From assembly GCA_965247705.1 (NCBI GenBank), contig CBDFHV010000074.1, positions 43,427 to 107,426 on the forward strand: a stretch of DNA of 64,000 nucleotides, read 5' to 3'. Within the stretch, counting starts at the first letter, position 1, and the number at the start of each line of letters is the position of its first letter. This DNA comes from CBDFHV01 sp965247705 (GTDB lineage: Bacteria > Pseudomonadota > Alphaproteobacteria > Rhodospirillales > CAMCUA01). Below the pieces are notes generated by a model. The model worked only from the letters and a program-made list of their open reading frames with translations. It made no database searches and was not told the DNA's origin. Shown here in pieces: positions 17,216-26,774 of the stretch. The position numbers and the translations under genes were made by a program.

Positions 17216-18007
17216 ATGGCCTCCAAAAGCGAAATTCCCGCCACCGTCTCGAGGACCGACCGCGCGCCAACTTTGGATCGCCGGCACATCGACGCCGTGC
17301 TGCTGGACCTGGACGGTGTCGTCACCGAGACCGTGGAGGCCCACCTCGCTTCCTGGAAGAGCCTGTTCGATTCCTATCTGGCCGACCTCGCGCCGGGGCA
17401 GCAGCCCTTCGGCCCGGCGGACTACCTCCGTTACGTGGACGGCAGGCCCCGCTACGAGGGTGTCCGCACCTTTCTGGAGTCCCGGGGCATCGAGCTTCCC
17501 TTCGGCGCGCCGGACGATACTCCGGGCTTGGAGACGGTATGCGGGCTCGGAAACCGCAAGAATGTTCTCTTCGGGGAACTCATCGAGACGCACGGCGTCA
17601 CGGTTTTTCAAGGCACCCTCAATTGGATCGACGAACTGCGGGACCAAGGCTTTCGGCTGGCCCTGGTCACGTCCAGCCGCAACGCACCGCTGATTTTGGC
17701 CAAGACCGGGATCGCTCCGCTGTTCGAGGCGGTGGTGGACGGGACCGTGGCGGCCGATCTTCGGCTGCCCGGCAAACCGGCGCCCGATACGTACCTGGAA
17801 GCCGCCCGCCAGCTGGATACGCCGGCCCAACGGGCGGTGGTGGTGGAGGACGCGGAAGTGGGCGTTGCCGCCGGCCGCAGCGGCGACTTCGGTCTGGTGA
17901 TCGGGGTCGCCCGCGCCGGCAATGCGGAAACGCTGCGAGCGGCGGGGGCCGACATCGTCGTCGAGGACCTTCAGATGCTGTGTCGCGTCAAGGCGAGGAA
18001 ACCATGA
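17216..18007 (+). CDS. pgmB: HAD-family beta-phosphoglucomutase-like enzyme
   Basis: 263 residues. The DxD motif DLDGVVTET (Asp31 nucleophile, Asp33 acid/base) is the mutase-type HAD signature, followed by a helical cap domain, TSS (motif II), the GKPAPDTYLEAA segment with motif III Lys, and VVEDAEVGVAAG (motif IV). It should interconvert beta-glucose 1-phosphate and glucose 6-phosphate. That fits the GH65 phosphorylase two genes downstream, which releases beta-glucose 1-phosphate. Its stop overlaps the otsB start as ATGA. Confidence 0.85.
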   Translation: MASKSEIPATVSRTDRAPTLDRRHIDAVLLDLDGVVTETVEAHLASWKSLFDSYLADLAPGQQPFGPADYLRYVDGRPRYEGVRTFLESRGIELPFGAPDDTPGLETVCGLGNRKNVLFGELIETHGVTVFQGTLNWIDELRDQGFRLALVTSSRNAPLILAKTGIAPLFEAVVDGTVAADLRLPGKPAPDTYLEAARQLDTPAQRAVVVEDAEVGVAAGRSGDFGLVIGVARAGNAETLRAAGADIVVEDLQMLCRVKARKP

Positions 18008-18807
18008 AAATGTCGATCCGGGGCTTACCCCTGGCGCTGGATCATATGGTCGAGGTTCGGCGTCGGATCGGCACGCGCCGTCTCGCGGTGTTTCTGGACT
18101 ACGACGGGACGCTGACCCCCATCGTGTCGCGACCGGATCTGGCGATCCTCGGCGACGAGGCGCGCGATACCATCAAGGACCTGGCCGCCCGGCTGCCGGT
18201 CATCATCGTCAGCGGCCGGGAGCGTGCGGACGTGGAGCGGAAAGTGGCCGTGCCGGGCCTGGTCTACGCCGGAAATCACGGGTTCGACATCGCCGGCGGC
18301 GGTATCCGGCGCACAATGGGCAGCGAGTACGCCCCTGCCCTTTCCGCGGCGCGGGAAAATCTGGAACGGGACCTCGAAGGAATCGACGGTATTTTGATCG
18401 AAGTCAAATCCGCTTCCCTCGCCATCCACTACCGTCTCGTCGACGAGGCGGACCTGCCGCGGATTGTCGAGGCCGTCGAAACGGCGGCCCGCGAACACGA
18501 CGAACTCAGGGTCATGCCGGGAAAGAAGATCTTCGAGATTCAGCCCCGCATCCCATGGGACAAGGGCCGTGCCATTTTGTGGATTGTGGAGGCAATGAAG
18601 CTTGACCCGTCGGAAAACGCCATCATGTACATCGGCGATGACGTCACCGACGAAGACGGGTTCTGCGCCATCGAGGATCACGGGATCGGTGTCCGCGTGG
18701 ACGACGGCGAGGAAGATCTGGCGGAGTCGTTGGCATCGTTCCGGTTGCACGACACGCAAGAAGTGCTGCGGTTCCTGCGGGTGCTGGCCGACGGTTCGCC
18801 TGGTTAA
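18004..18807 (+). CDS. otsB: Trehalose-6-phosphate phosphatase
   Basis: 267 residues, HAD superfamily with C2B cap. Motif I is FLDYDGTLTPI (Asp32, Asp34), then VSGRERADV, AGNHGFDI and the motif IV GDDVTDEDGF, all typical of OtsB. It removes phosphate from trehalose 6-phosphate. No otsA is visible in this window. The ATG overlaps the stop of the upstream mutase (18004-18007). Grouping with a beta-phosphoglucomutase and a GH65 phosphorylase suggests a trehalose or related disaccharide turnover unit. Confidence 0.9.
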   Translation: MKMSIRGLPLALDHMVEVRRRIGTRRLAVFLDYDGTLTPIVSRPDLAILGDEARDTIKDLAARLPVIIVSGRERADVERKVAVPGLVYAGNHGFDIAGGGIRRTMGSEYAPALSAARENLERDLEGIDGILIEVKSASLAIHYRLVDEADLPRIVEAVETAAREHDELRVMPGKKIFEIQPRIPWDKGRAILWIVEAMKLDPSENAIMYIGDDVTDEDGFCAIEDHGIGVRVDDGEEDLAESLASFRLHDTQEVLRFLRVLADGSPG

Positions 18808-18840
18808 GGACCTGCCGCCCGCCGAGGGGAGGAGACTGAC

Positions 18841-21231
18841 GTGCCCACCTGGACGCTCGCTTACGAGGGATTCAAGCCACAGGAAGAAGGGCTGCGCGAG
18901 GCCCTGACCGCGACCGGAAACGGGGCCTTTTGTACCCGCGGCGCCGCCGAATGGGCATCGGCCGATGACGTGCACTACCCTGGAACCTACCTTGCGGGCG
19001 GCTACAACCGGCAGACCACCGCGGTCGCCGGGCGTCCGGTGGAGAATGAAGACCTCGTCAACATGCCGAACTGGCTATGCCTGACCTACCGCATCGACGG
19101 CGGGCCATGACTGGACCTCAGCGCTTGCGATATTTTCGACTATCACCATGAACTGAACCTCGCCGGAGGCCTGATGACCCGACGCCTGCGGGTGAAAGAC
19201 GCCCGCGGCCGGGTCACGAGACTGGTCAGCCGCCGCTTCGTCAGCATGGCGCACCCCCACATCGCGGCCCTCGAGTGGCGCCTGTCGGCGGAGAACTGGT
19301 CGGGGCGCCTCGAGCTGCGCTCGGCGCTTGACGGCAGGGTCGTCAATTGGGGCGTCAAACGCTACCGGGCCCTGGAAGGCAGGCACCTGGTACCGGAGGA
19401 CACCGAGAAAATCGACACCGACGCCATCGGCCTGGTCGTGCGCACCAGCCAATCGTGCATTCGAGTGGCCCAGGCGGCCCGGACCCGGGTCTACGCCGAC
19501 GGCAAGGAACGGAATGTGCGCCGTCGTCTGGTCCGGCGGATCGGCTACGTGGCCCAAGACCTGTCCCTCGACGTCGCCGAGGGAGAAACCCTTCGCATCG
19601 AAAAGATCGTCGCCTTCTACAGTTCCCGTGATTTGGGAATTTCCGAACCCGCCAACGAAGTTCGCAACGCGATGACCCGCCTCGCCGGATTCGAGTCGCT
19701 GTTCGATGACCACCGGACCGCTTGGGCGCAGCTCTGGCGCCGCTGCGATATCGAGCTGCGGGACGGCGCGCGCAACCAGATGATCCTCCGGCTGCATATC
19801 TTTCATCTGCTTCAGACGGTGTCGCCCAACACCCTGGACCTCGACGTCGGCGTCCCGGCGCGCGGCCTGCACGGCGAGGCCTATCGGGGTCACATCTTCT
19901 GGGATGACATGTTCATTCTGCCGTTCCTGAATTTCCGCATCCCCGAGATCTCCCATACCCTGTTGCTGTACCGCTATCACCGCCTGGACGAGGCACGGGC
20001 CAACGCCAAGGACGCCGGCCATCGGGGCGCCATGTACCCCTGGCAGAGCGGCAGCAGCGGCCGCGAGGAAACCCAGTCCGTCCACCTCAATCCCAAGTTC
20101 GGACGGTGGCTACCCGACAACAGCCATCGCCAACGGCACGTCAACCTGGCGATCGTCTACAACATCGTTCAGTACGTCCGGATCACCGGACACCGGGGCT
20201 TCCTGTCCGTCTATGGCTGGCGGGTGATCTTCGAAATCGCCCGCTATTTCGCCAGCATCGCCCACTACAACCCGGAACTTGGCCGCTACGAGATCCACGG
20301 CGTCATGGGGCCTGACGAGTACCACGAGGCCTATCCGGACGCCGAGGAGCATGGCCTGCGCAACAACGCCTACACCAATGTCATGGTGTCCTGGGTCCTC
20401 GACATGGCACTCAGGGTCCTGGACCAACTTCTCGCCTATCGCCGCGACGAGATCATCGAGGTCATGGGCCTGACCGACGAGGAGATCTCCTCCTGGGTCG
20501 ACATCTCCCATCGCCTGTACGTCCCCTTTCACGCCGACGGAATCATCAGCCAGTTCGATGGCTACGATGACCTGGAGGAATTCGACTGGGAGGGCTACCG
20601 CAAAAAATACGGCGACATCCGCCGCCTGGACCGCATCCTGGAAGCCGAAGGCGATAGCCCCAACCGCTACAAGCTCTCCAAGCAGGCCGACGTGCTGATG
20701 CTGTTCTACCTGTTCGACGCTGACGAGCTGGGCGAGATTTTCGAGCGCCTCGGCTACGAATTCGACGAGGCCATGATCCCGCGCAACATCGCCTACTACA
20801 CCAAGCGGACCAGCAACGGATCGACCCTCAGTTCCATCGTCCATTCGGCGGTCATGGCCCGCTATGACGAAGAAAGTTCATGGGCTCAGTTCTGCGAAGC
20901 GCTGGAAAGTGACGTCACGGACATTCAGGGCGGCACCACGCCGGAAGGCATTCACCTGGGCGCCATGGCCGGCACCGTCGACCTGATCCAACGCTGCTAC
21001 AAGGGCGTCACGGTGCGCGATGGCACCATCCACTTCGATCCTCTGCCCCCGGCACGGCTGCGCAGCGTCGCCTTCAGCCTGCGCTTCCATGGAGTCTGGC
21101 TCGACGTGCGCTTGGAGGACAAGAAACTGATCCTTTCGCCCCGGCCGGGCGGCCCTGATCGCGTCCCGGTCGGCGTCCGCGACCGCATCTACACTCTGAA
21201 AGCCGGATTCGAACGCACGTTCGATATTTAG
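18841..21231 (+). pseudogene. GH65 disaccharide phosphorylase, interrupted by in-frame TGA
   Basis: A GTG start at 18841 follows GGGGAGGAG. The frame runs 89 codons to a TGA at 19108-19110 and then continues without a shift to 21231 (796 residues in all), a normal length for GH65. The sequence flanking the stop reads RIDGGP-stop-LDLSACDIF, so a Trp codon (TGG to TGA) is the simplest explanation. The (alpha/alpha)6 catalytic part has GEAYRGHIFWDD and the general-acid motif GPDEYHE (Glu at codon 493). Family members phosphorolyse trehalose, kojibiose or maltose to beta-glucose 1-phosphate. An ATG at 19174 could restart translation but would lose part of the N-terminal beta-sandwich. Confidence 0.88.
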
Positions 21232-21255
21232 GGATATTTAGGGATTGAAGGGCGC

Positions 21256-22251
21256 TTGCATGAGCATCAAGAACGGCACGGATCGGAAGCGGCCTGCATC
21301 GAGGCGCTGGCCCGGCTGCGCTGGCCGCAGGGCTATGTCTGTGCCCGCTGCGGCGAACGGCGGAGCTACCGAATGACGGCGCGGCCCAGGATCTTCGAAT
21401 GCGCCCGTTGCGGTCATCAGGAATCGGTGACGGCGGGGACGATCTTCCACCGCACCCGCACGCCGCTCCGCAAATGGTTCCTGGCGGCGTGGTGGATGGC
21501 GCGCGACAAGCGTGGGGTCTCGGCCCTTTTGCTGTCCCGCGAGTTGGATCTGCGCTACGAGACAGCGTGGCTGATGGCTCATAAGCTGCGTCATGCCCTG
21601 ACGGAGCGCTCGGAATTTCCGCTCGAGGGCTTGGTCGAGGTCGACGAGAGTTATTATGGCGGGCGCGGCAAGCCGGAGAGCCGGGGCCGGGGCCTTTCCA
21701 ACCCGAACAAGAGCCTGTTGGTGATGGCCGTCGAGAAGCGGCCGGTCGGGCCGGGCAAGGGCATCAAGGGAAGCGGCTTCGTCGCCGGCCGGGCGCGGCT
21801 CGCCATCCTCCCGGCGGCCACCGCCCGCGAGCTGGGCGGCTTCGTGCGCGCCTCGGTCAGGCCCGGAAGCCGCCTCGCCAGCGACGCCTTCAAGGGGTAC
21901 GCCGGACTCCGCGACACCTATCGCCACCACCCCGTCGTGCAAGGCGAAGGCAAGAATGCCGAGCGCTTGATGCCGGTCGTCCATGTCCTGTTTTCCAACG
22001 TGAAGACCTGGCTCAACGGCACCTATCGCGGTGTCGGCGCCAAGCACCTGCCGCGCTATGCCCGGGAATGGAGCTACCGCTTCAACCGCCGCACACGCAT
22101 CACCGATCTGGCCGACTTCGTCCTCCGCCGCGCCATGGACCAACCCACCATCACCTACAAGGAGCTGGTCGACAGTCTTTGGCTGCCCGCACGCCAAAGG
22201 CGGGCCGCGCCGTTCGCTGGATCTGGGAACGGGGGCGGATCTGGCTGCTGA
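21256..22251 (+). mobile_element. IS1595-family transposase
   Basis: 331 residues from a TTG. The N-terminal zinc ribbon has CARCG and CARCG pairs, followed by the DDE/N-type ISXO2 domain: EVDESYYGGRGKPESRG, SDAFKGY, and HVLFSNVKTWLNGTYRGV with the Asn replacing Glu, as usual for IS1595. The last ~25 residues (from LWLPARQR) come from a 76-bp repeat and look acquired, so the original C-terminus may be lost. It begins 24 bases after the GH65 stop. A TATTTAGGGA direct repeat brackets its left side. No matching right terminal repeat was found, so the element may be truncated. Confidence 0.85.
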
Positions 22252-22356
22252 CGACGTTCCGGCCATGGTTCTCCTCGCCGCTTTGGCTGCCCGCACGCCA
22301 AAGGCGGGCCGCGCCGTTCGCTGGATCTGGGAACGGGGGCGGATCTGGCTGCTGAC
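22177..22356 (+). repeat. 76-bp exact direct repeat, two copies 104 bp apart
   Basis: Copy 1 is 22177-22252 and copy 2 is 22281-22356, identical by eye, both beginning CTTTGGCTGCCCGCACG. A 28-bp spacer separates them. The first copy supplies the end of the transposase reading frame; the second lies just before the small membrane-protein ORF at 22371. This looks like a tandem duplication of a 104-bp unit at the right side of the IS1595 insertion. Confidence 0.9.
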
Positions 22357-22370
22357 CTCCACTGGCCTCT

Positions 22371-22535
22371 ATGCCCCTGGTCTTTTGGCGACATGCCGAT
22401 GAGGACCTGGATCCGTGGCTGTGGGTCTCTCTCTGCGTGGTTGGCCTGATTGCTGGCTATGGCCTCAGATCGCGCTACCTGGGCGAGCTGTTCGCCCAGT
22501 TCCCGGAAGCGGAGGAAAAAACCGAACGGGACTGA
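22371..22535 (+). CDS. Short single-pass membrane protein, possibly a truncated gene
   Basis: 54 residues (MPLVFWRHADEDLDPW...). It has one hydrophobic helix (about residues 17-31, WLWVSLCVVGLIAGYGL) and a charged C-terminal tail. No Shine-Dalgarno is visible because the region immediately upstream is the duplicated 76-bp repeat, so its natural leader may have been displaced by the IS1595 insertion. No family recognised. Amino-acid composition looks like a real membrane protein rather than an antisense shadow. Confidence 0.45.
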   Translation: MPLVFWRHADEDLDPWLWVSLCVVGLIAGYGLRSRYLGELFAQFPEAEEKTERD

Positions 22536-22603
22536 AACCCGCCGGCCGCCGACCGCCATGCTACAATTTCGGCGACGGCGCAAACGGCCACGGAGTCATA
22601 TCC

Positions 22604-22846
22604 ATGAAGTCGATCATGATCCTCATTGTTGCCGCCGGCCTGTCCAGCGGCGGCGGCGGCGATGCGGCCCTCGAGGTGCGCGAGTTGGAATTCAAGAACC
22701 TTGTCGCCTGCAAAAAGGCGGCTGCCGCTTTGACGGCGGCGGCGGATGCCAAGCTCGAACGCACCCTGGCCGTGATGGCCCGCGCGGGCGCGGCCCGGGT
22801 TTCGGTGGCGCCGCCGACGGTGGTCGCCTACTGCACCGACCGCTGA
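22604..22846 (+). CDS. Small exported protein, unknown function
   Basis: 80 residues from ATG at 22604 (MKSIMILIVAAGLSS). A short signal-peptide-like segment is followed by a Gly-rich stretch, then ELEFKNLVACKKAAAALTAAAD and a final AYCTDR; the two Cys residues (ACKK, YCTD) could form a disulfide. No recognised domain. It is convergent with the FAD oxidoreductase 13 bases downstream. Confidence 0.55.
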   Translation: MKSIMILIVAAGLSSGGGGDAALEVRELEFKNLVACKKAAAALTAAADAKLERTLAVMARAGAARVSVAPPTVVAYCTDR

Positions 22847-22859
22847 GCAACGAACCCGC

Positions 22860-23975
22860 TCAGCCGTGCCCCACCTGCAGGTCCTCGGGTCGTAGTAGCG
22901 GCAGGCGGGCGGGATTGAAGGCGGCGATGTCGACGGTTGTCGCCGCGCCGTCGACGATCAGTTCCGCCATTGCCTCTCCCGTCGCCGGGGCGTTGAGGAT
23001 TCCCCAAACGTTGTGGCCGGTCGCCACGTAGGCTCCCACCACTCCCGACACCGGCCCCATCAGGGGCAGCGCGTCCCGGGCGATGGGGCGATAGCAGGAA
23101 CCGCTGGTCACCACGTCGGCGCGGCCGAGCACGGGGGCGAAGCGGGCGGCAATGCCCCGCAGCCGCTCGCAGGCGCCGGGATCGGGCCGCACCTCGGCCG
23201 GGTCCTCGGGCAGAGCCGTATCGCTGGACAGGCCGCAAACGTAAGTGGTGCCGTCGACCCGGGGAAACACTTCCGGCGCATGGGCGCTGCCGTCGTCGTC
23301 TTCGTACTCGACGAACAAGGCCTCGGCGGTCACCGCGGAGTCAGTGCGGAACACGACGCTGTGGCCCTTGAGACCGAACACCGGCGGCAGGGGCAGCCAG
23401 CGGCAGGCGAAGACGGACCACGGCCCCATGGCGATGACGACGGCGTCCGCTTCCAGGGGCTGGCCGTCAACCATGACGCCTGTGGCCCGTGCGCCATCCG
23501 GGGATAGCATGACTCCGGTGACAGCGCCCGGGAGGAGGATCGCGCCGCGGGCTACCGCCGCGGCCATCAGGCCGGCCGTGAAGGCGCCGGGATCGACCTG
23601 GGCCGTTGTTTCAGGCGTTCCCAGGCGCCCATGGACGGCAACCTCGGGGGCCAGCCACGCCGGCGCGGTTTCCCGTCCATGGGCCGACACGCCCCGAACG
23701 GCGCTGGCGACCACGCCCAGGGTGTCGAGCCGGCGGTAGCCCCAGTCCCCGTCCAGGTCCGACGCCAACTGCTCGTGCAAGGCGAAGCTGCGCCGCGCCA
23801 AGGGGCCCAGGGGCTGGGTATCGCACCAGTCGAGGGCCAGGAACCCGCCCGACTTCCCCGACGCCGCGCAGGCCACGCCCGTCCGTTCCACCACCGTGAC
23901 CGCTACGTCCCGCTGGCTGAGGTAGTAGGCCGTGGCCGCCCCGATGGCACCGCCGCCGCAGATCACGACCCGCAT
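22860..23975 (-). CDS. FAD-dependent oxidoreductase (DAO / D-amino-acid oxidase family)
   Basis: 371 residues from the ATG at 23975, where the Rossmann motif starts: VVICGGGAIGAATAYYL (GxGxxG), followed by VVERTGVACAASGKSGG and the C-terminal TGHNVWGILNAPATGEAMAEL FAD-binding segment. Family members oxidise amines or amino acids with flavin. The substrate is not predictable from sequence. It is cytoplasmic with no signal peptide or Tat motif. It appears monocistronic. Confidence 0.9.
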   Translation of the reverse strand: MRVVICGGGAIGAATAYYLSQRDVAVTVVERTGVACAASGKSGGFLALDWCDTQPLGPLARRSFALHEQLASDLDGDWGYRRLDTLGVVASAVRGVSAHGRETAPAWLAPEVAVHGRLGTPETTAQVDPGAFTAGLMAAAVARGAILLPGAVTGVMLSPDGARATGVMVDGQPLEADAVVIAMGPWSVFACRWLPLPPVFGLKGHSVVFRTDSAVTAEALFVEYEDDDGSAHAPEVFPRVDGTTYVCGLSSDTALPEDPAEVRPDPGACERLRGIAARFAPVLGRADVVTSGSCYRPIARDALPLMGPVSGVVGAYVATGHNVWGILNAPATGEAMAELIVDGAATTVDIAAFNPARLPLLRPEDLQVGHG

Positions 23976-24016
23976 GGGCGCCTCATACCAAGGGACACTG
24001 ATAATGACCCATGGTA

Positions 24017-24328
24017 TCAGGTCTCCCCGAACATCCGGTCGCCCCGTTCGTCGACGATCCGCTTGGCCTTTTCGACGGCGCATTGTTCGGCATCCTCGCG
24101 GGTGGGGAAGGTGTCGGCGCGGACAAAGCTGTGTTCGCGCACCGCGCCATCCACCTCCTTGGTGATCAGGCCCGCGGTCAGCCAGGCGCTGCCTTGGCGC
24201 CGGGGATGGGGGTGGACGCGGTAACCGTTGTAGTCCACGGCCTTGGCGGGATCGGGCGGGGCGTCCGCTCCCCCCGCGCCGCCGCCGCCGAACAGGCCGC
24301 CGAACAGTCTGGAAAGCAGGGATGCCAT
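24017..24328 (-). CDS. HlyU-family protein
   Basis: 103 residues starting MASLLSRLFGGLFGG, with a textbook AAGGAGGT 6 bases before the ATG. After a Gly-rich N-terminus comes the conserved core YNGYRVHPHPRRQGSAWLTAGLITKE and the C-terminal EDAEQCAVEKAKRIVDERGDRMF, characteristic of the HlyU-like family widespread in alphaproteobacteria. It is named as a transcriptional regulator, but no DNA-binding motif is evident and its role is uncertain. Confidence 0.85.
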   Translation of the reverse strand: MASLLSRLFGGLFGGGGAGGADAPPDPAKAVDYNGYRVHPHPRRQGSAWLTAGLITKEVDGAVREHSFVRADTFPTREDAEQCAVEKAKRIVDERGDRMFGET

Positions 24329-24435
24329 GGGAACCTCCTTGCGCTCATGGCCGGACCGATCCGGATTTCCCACGGTCCTGGGTATCGCCCCTGGCCCCGT
24401 CACCCAAGATTGCTTCGTTCACCCGGTGACGACGG

Positions 24436-24651
24436 TCAGGCGTCGCCCTCGAACTTGAACGACACCTTGAGCCGGACGCGGTAGGCGGCGACCTTGCCAT
24501 TCTCGATATGGATATCCTGGTCGATGACCTGGGCGATGCGCAGGTCGCGCAAGGTCTTTCCTGCCCGCTCGACGGCGGCGGCCGCCGCCTTCTCCCAGGA
24601 CTCGGAACTCGAACCGACAAGCTCGATCACTTTGTAGACGCTCTCCGTCAT
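24436..24651 (-). CDS. Dodecin
   Basis: 71 residues (MTESVYKVIELVGSS...). It matches the dodecin fold: VYKVIELVGSSSESWEKAAAAAVERA, a conserved Trp that stacks on flavin, and HIENGKVAAYRVRLKVSF. Dodecins assemble as hollow 12-mers that store and protect riboflavin, FMN or FAD. The ATG at 24651 is preferred; a second in-frame ATG lies 18 bases upstream. It stands alone, between hlyU-like and the tctA operon end. Confidence 0.95.
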   Translation of the reverse strand: MTESVYKVIELVGSSSESWEKAAAAAVERAGKTLRDLRIAQVIDQDIHIENGKVAAYRVRLKVSFKFEGDA

Positions 24652-24747
24652 GACATTTTCCCTATCCAATAATTCCCGGATGATCCCTCGATCCGACTCC
24701 GAGAATAGCCGAACTTGCCGAGGATACCATGAGCCATTCTTGGCCGC

Positions 24748-26259
24748 TCACGCCTCGTCCCGGCGCACCTCGCCGACGGACGGGCGGCCGCGGACGATGC
24801 GAAAAACCAGCCAGATCAGGGTAAGGAGCAGGAACGCCGCCGATATGGGGTGGGTGATGAACGTGAGTGGGTCGCCGCCCGAGATCAACAGCGCCTGGCG
24901 CATCGATCGTTCGAACATCGGCACCAGTAGGAATGCGATGAGCAACGGCGGAATCGGAATCTCCAGCTTCAGCATTCCATAGCCAAGGACTCCGAAGATC
25001 AACATCACCCAGACATCGTGCAGACTTGCCGACATAGAGAAAATACCGCCCACACACAGGATGAAGACGATCGAAAAAAGGATGTCCTTGGGCACCCTGA
25101 CCACGTAGTGGAACAGGTTCATGAAGCCCAGCCCGACGATCAGCATGATCACGTTGATGGCGATCAGGCCGAAATAGATGGCGTAGATCTTGTCGCCGTG
25201 CTCCTCGAACAACAGCGGTCCGGGTTCGAGGCCGTGGAGCAGGAATGCCCCGCCCAGGATGGCGACCAGACCGCTGCCCGGGATGCCCAAGGTGAGAAAG
25301 GGCAAAAGGGCACCGGAGGTCTCGGCGTTGTTGGCGCATTCCGGGGCGGCCACGCCCTCCAGGCAGCCCTTCCCGAAGGAGTCCGGGTCGCGGGAGGCGC
25401 GGCGCGCCCAGCCATAGCCGAGGATAGCCGCCACCGAGGCGCCCAGCCCAGGAAGCGAGCCGATTCCCATTCCCATCAGGGCTCCGCGCCCAAGCGCGCC
25501 GCGAACGCTCCACAATTCCCTAAGGCTGAGCCGCCTGTCATCCCGCTTCTCGTCGCGCAGACTACGGACCTGCTCGGCTCGGCGGCGGATGCGCCGTTCG
25601 GCAATTGTCAGGATTTCACTGACGGCAAAGAGGCCGATGATCAGGGGAAGCAAACCGATCCCCTTTTGTAGCTCGACAATTCCAAACGTGAGTCGACTGG
25701 TGCCGGTAATGGAATCCATGCCGATGGTCGCCAACAGGGCACCCATCACGGCCGACAGAAAGCCCTTGACAAGCGAGCGGCCAGCGACCGCCACCACCAG
25801 TGTCATCGACAGGACGATGACACTGGTAATCTCGGCCGGACCGAATTTCAAAGCGATCCGGGCGATGCGTTCCGCCACCAGGATCAGCACCATGGTGCCG
25901 AGAAGGTCGCCGATGACCGATCCGTAGAGGGCCATCTTCAGGGCTTTCCCCGCCTTGCCGGCGCGGGCCAGGGGATAGCCGTCGAAGGTGGTGGCGATGG
26001 AGGCGGGCGTCCCCGGGCTGTTGACCAGGATCGCCGAGATCGACCCGCCATAGGTGCCGCCGATGAATTCACCGAGCAGGAACATCAGAGCGGTCACCGG
26101 CTCCATGGTGAAGGTCACGGGTATGGAGATGGGGATGAGCTGAGCCGGGCCGATACCCGGAATCGCACCGACGATCATCCCGAGTACGGTACCGATCGTC
26201 ATGGCGATAAGCGGCGACCACTGGAAGAACAGCGAAAAGCCGATCGACAACTGGTCCAC
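24748..26259 (-). CDS. tctA: Tripartite tricarboxylate transporter, large permease TctA
   Basis: 503 residues, about 12 transmembrane helices. Signature segments are GAIPGIGPAQLIPISIP near residue 33, ILVNSPGTPASIATTFDGYPLA (tricarboxylate/Bug-type large subunit), GSLPGLGASVAAILGYGWA and TLGIPGSGLVAILGGA. It is the sodium-coupled translocating subunit for carboxylates. It ends the minus-strand operon that starts at 35708; tctB ends 12 bases upstream of it. The substrate is set by TctC. Confidence 0.93.
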   Translation of the reverse strand: MDQLSIGFSLFFQWSPLIAMTIGTVLGMIVGAIPGIGPAQLIPISIPVTFTMEPVTALMFLLGEFIGGTYGGSISAILVNSPGTPASIATTFDGYPLARAGKAGKALKMALYGSVIGDLLGTMVLILVAERIARIALKFGPAEITSVIVLSMTLVVAVAGRSLVKGFLSAVMGALLATIGMDSITGTSRLTFGIVELQKGIGLLPLIIGLFAVSEILTIAERRIRRRAEQVRSLRDEKRDDRRLSLRELWSVRGALGRGALMGMGIGSLPGLGASVAAILGYGWARRASRDPDSFGKGCLEGVAAPECANNAETSGALLPFLTLGIPGSGLVAILGGAFLLHGLEPGPLLFEEHGDKIYAIYFGLIAINVIMLIVGLGFMNLFHYVVRVPKDILFSIVFILCVGGIFSMSASLHDVWVMLIFGVLGYGMLKLEIPIPPLLIAFLLVPMFERSMRQALLISGGDPLTFITHPISAAFLLLTLIWLVFRIVRGRPSVGEVRRDEA

Positions 26260-26271
26260 GTTGGGACTCCG

Positions 26272-26751
26272 TTATTCCAACCAGATGCTTCGTGGCAATG
26301 GGACATTGAGTCCGCGAGTGAACATTTCGGCCAGCACAAAGGCGGCAGGGACGGCCACCACTACCGCCCGCCGCAGCCGCCCATGCCCGAGGTAAAGAAT
26401 GAGGCCTGTCAAGCCCACCGCGCTGGCCACCGTGAAGCCGAGGATGGGCAGCAACAAGACATAAGCCGCGGCGACCGCCGAAGCGCCGAGGGCCCGAACC
26501 AGGAGTCTTCCCTGATGGCTGTCTCCCGCTGGCGTTGGCGGTTCGGTCTCGGTCCGCCGCGGTCGGTTCCGTACGACGTGGACAACGCCCAGCAGGATCA
26601 GCAGCCAGGCGAGAAGGCGCGGAAACAGCGTCGGTGAAATCTCATCGGAATGGGAGGGGAGAGAACCGATCTGCTGGGGTATGAGAACAAACAACAGCAG
26701 CAGACCGGCGCCCACCATTCCCAAACCGATGAGAACTTCGCGCCAACCCAT
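26272..26751 (-). CDS. tctB: Tripartite tricarboxylate transporter, small permease TctB
   Basis: 159 residues with four predicted membrane helices (about 8-28, 42-60, 84-120 as two, and 130-150). The central SDEISPTLFPRLLAWLLILLG segment is typical of TctB. Position between tctA and tctC in the same direction confirms the assignment. It is the small membrane partner of TctA with no catalytic residues. Confidence 0.88.
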   Translation of the reverse strand: MGWREVLIGLGMVGAGLLLLFVLIPQQIGSLPSHSDEISPTLFPRLLAWLLILLGVVHVVRNRPRRTETEPPTPAGDSHQGRLLVRALGASAVAAAYVLLLPILGFTVASAVGLTGLILYLGHGRLRRAVVVAVPAAFVLAEMFTRGLNVPLPRSIWLE

Positions 26752-26774
26752 GCCGGCGCAACCTTATCGGGCAG

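Noticed and set aside
19108..19110. TGA in GH65 as a selenocysteine or programmed read-through codon
   Set aside because: GH65 enzymes have no Sec position here, Trp fits the family and no SECIS-like context is evident; a point mutation or error is simpler.
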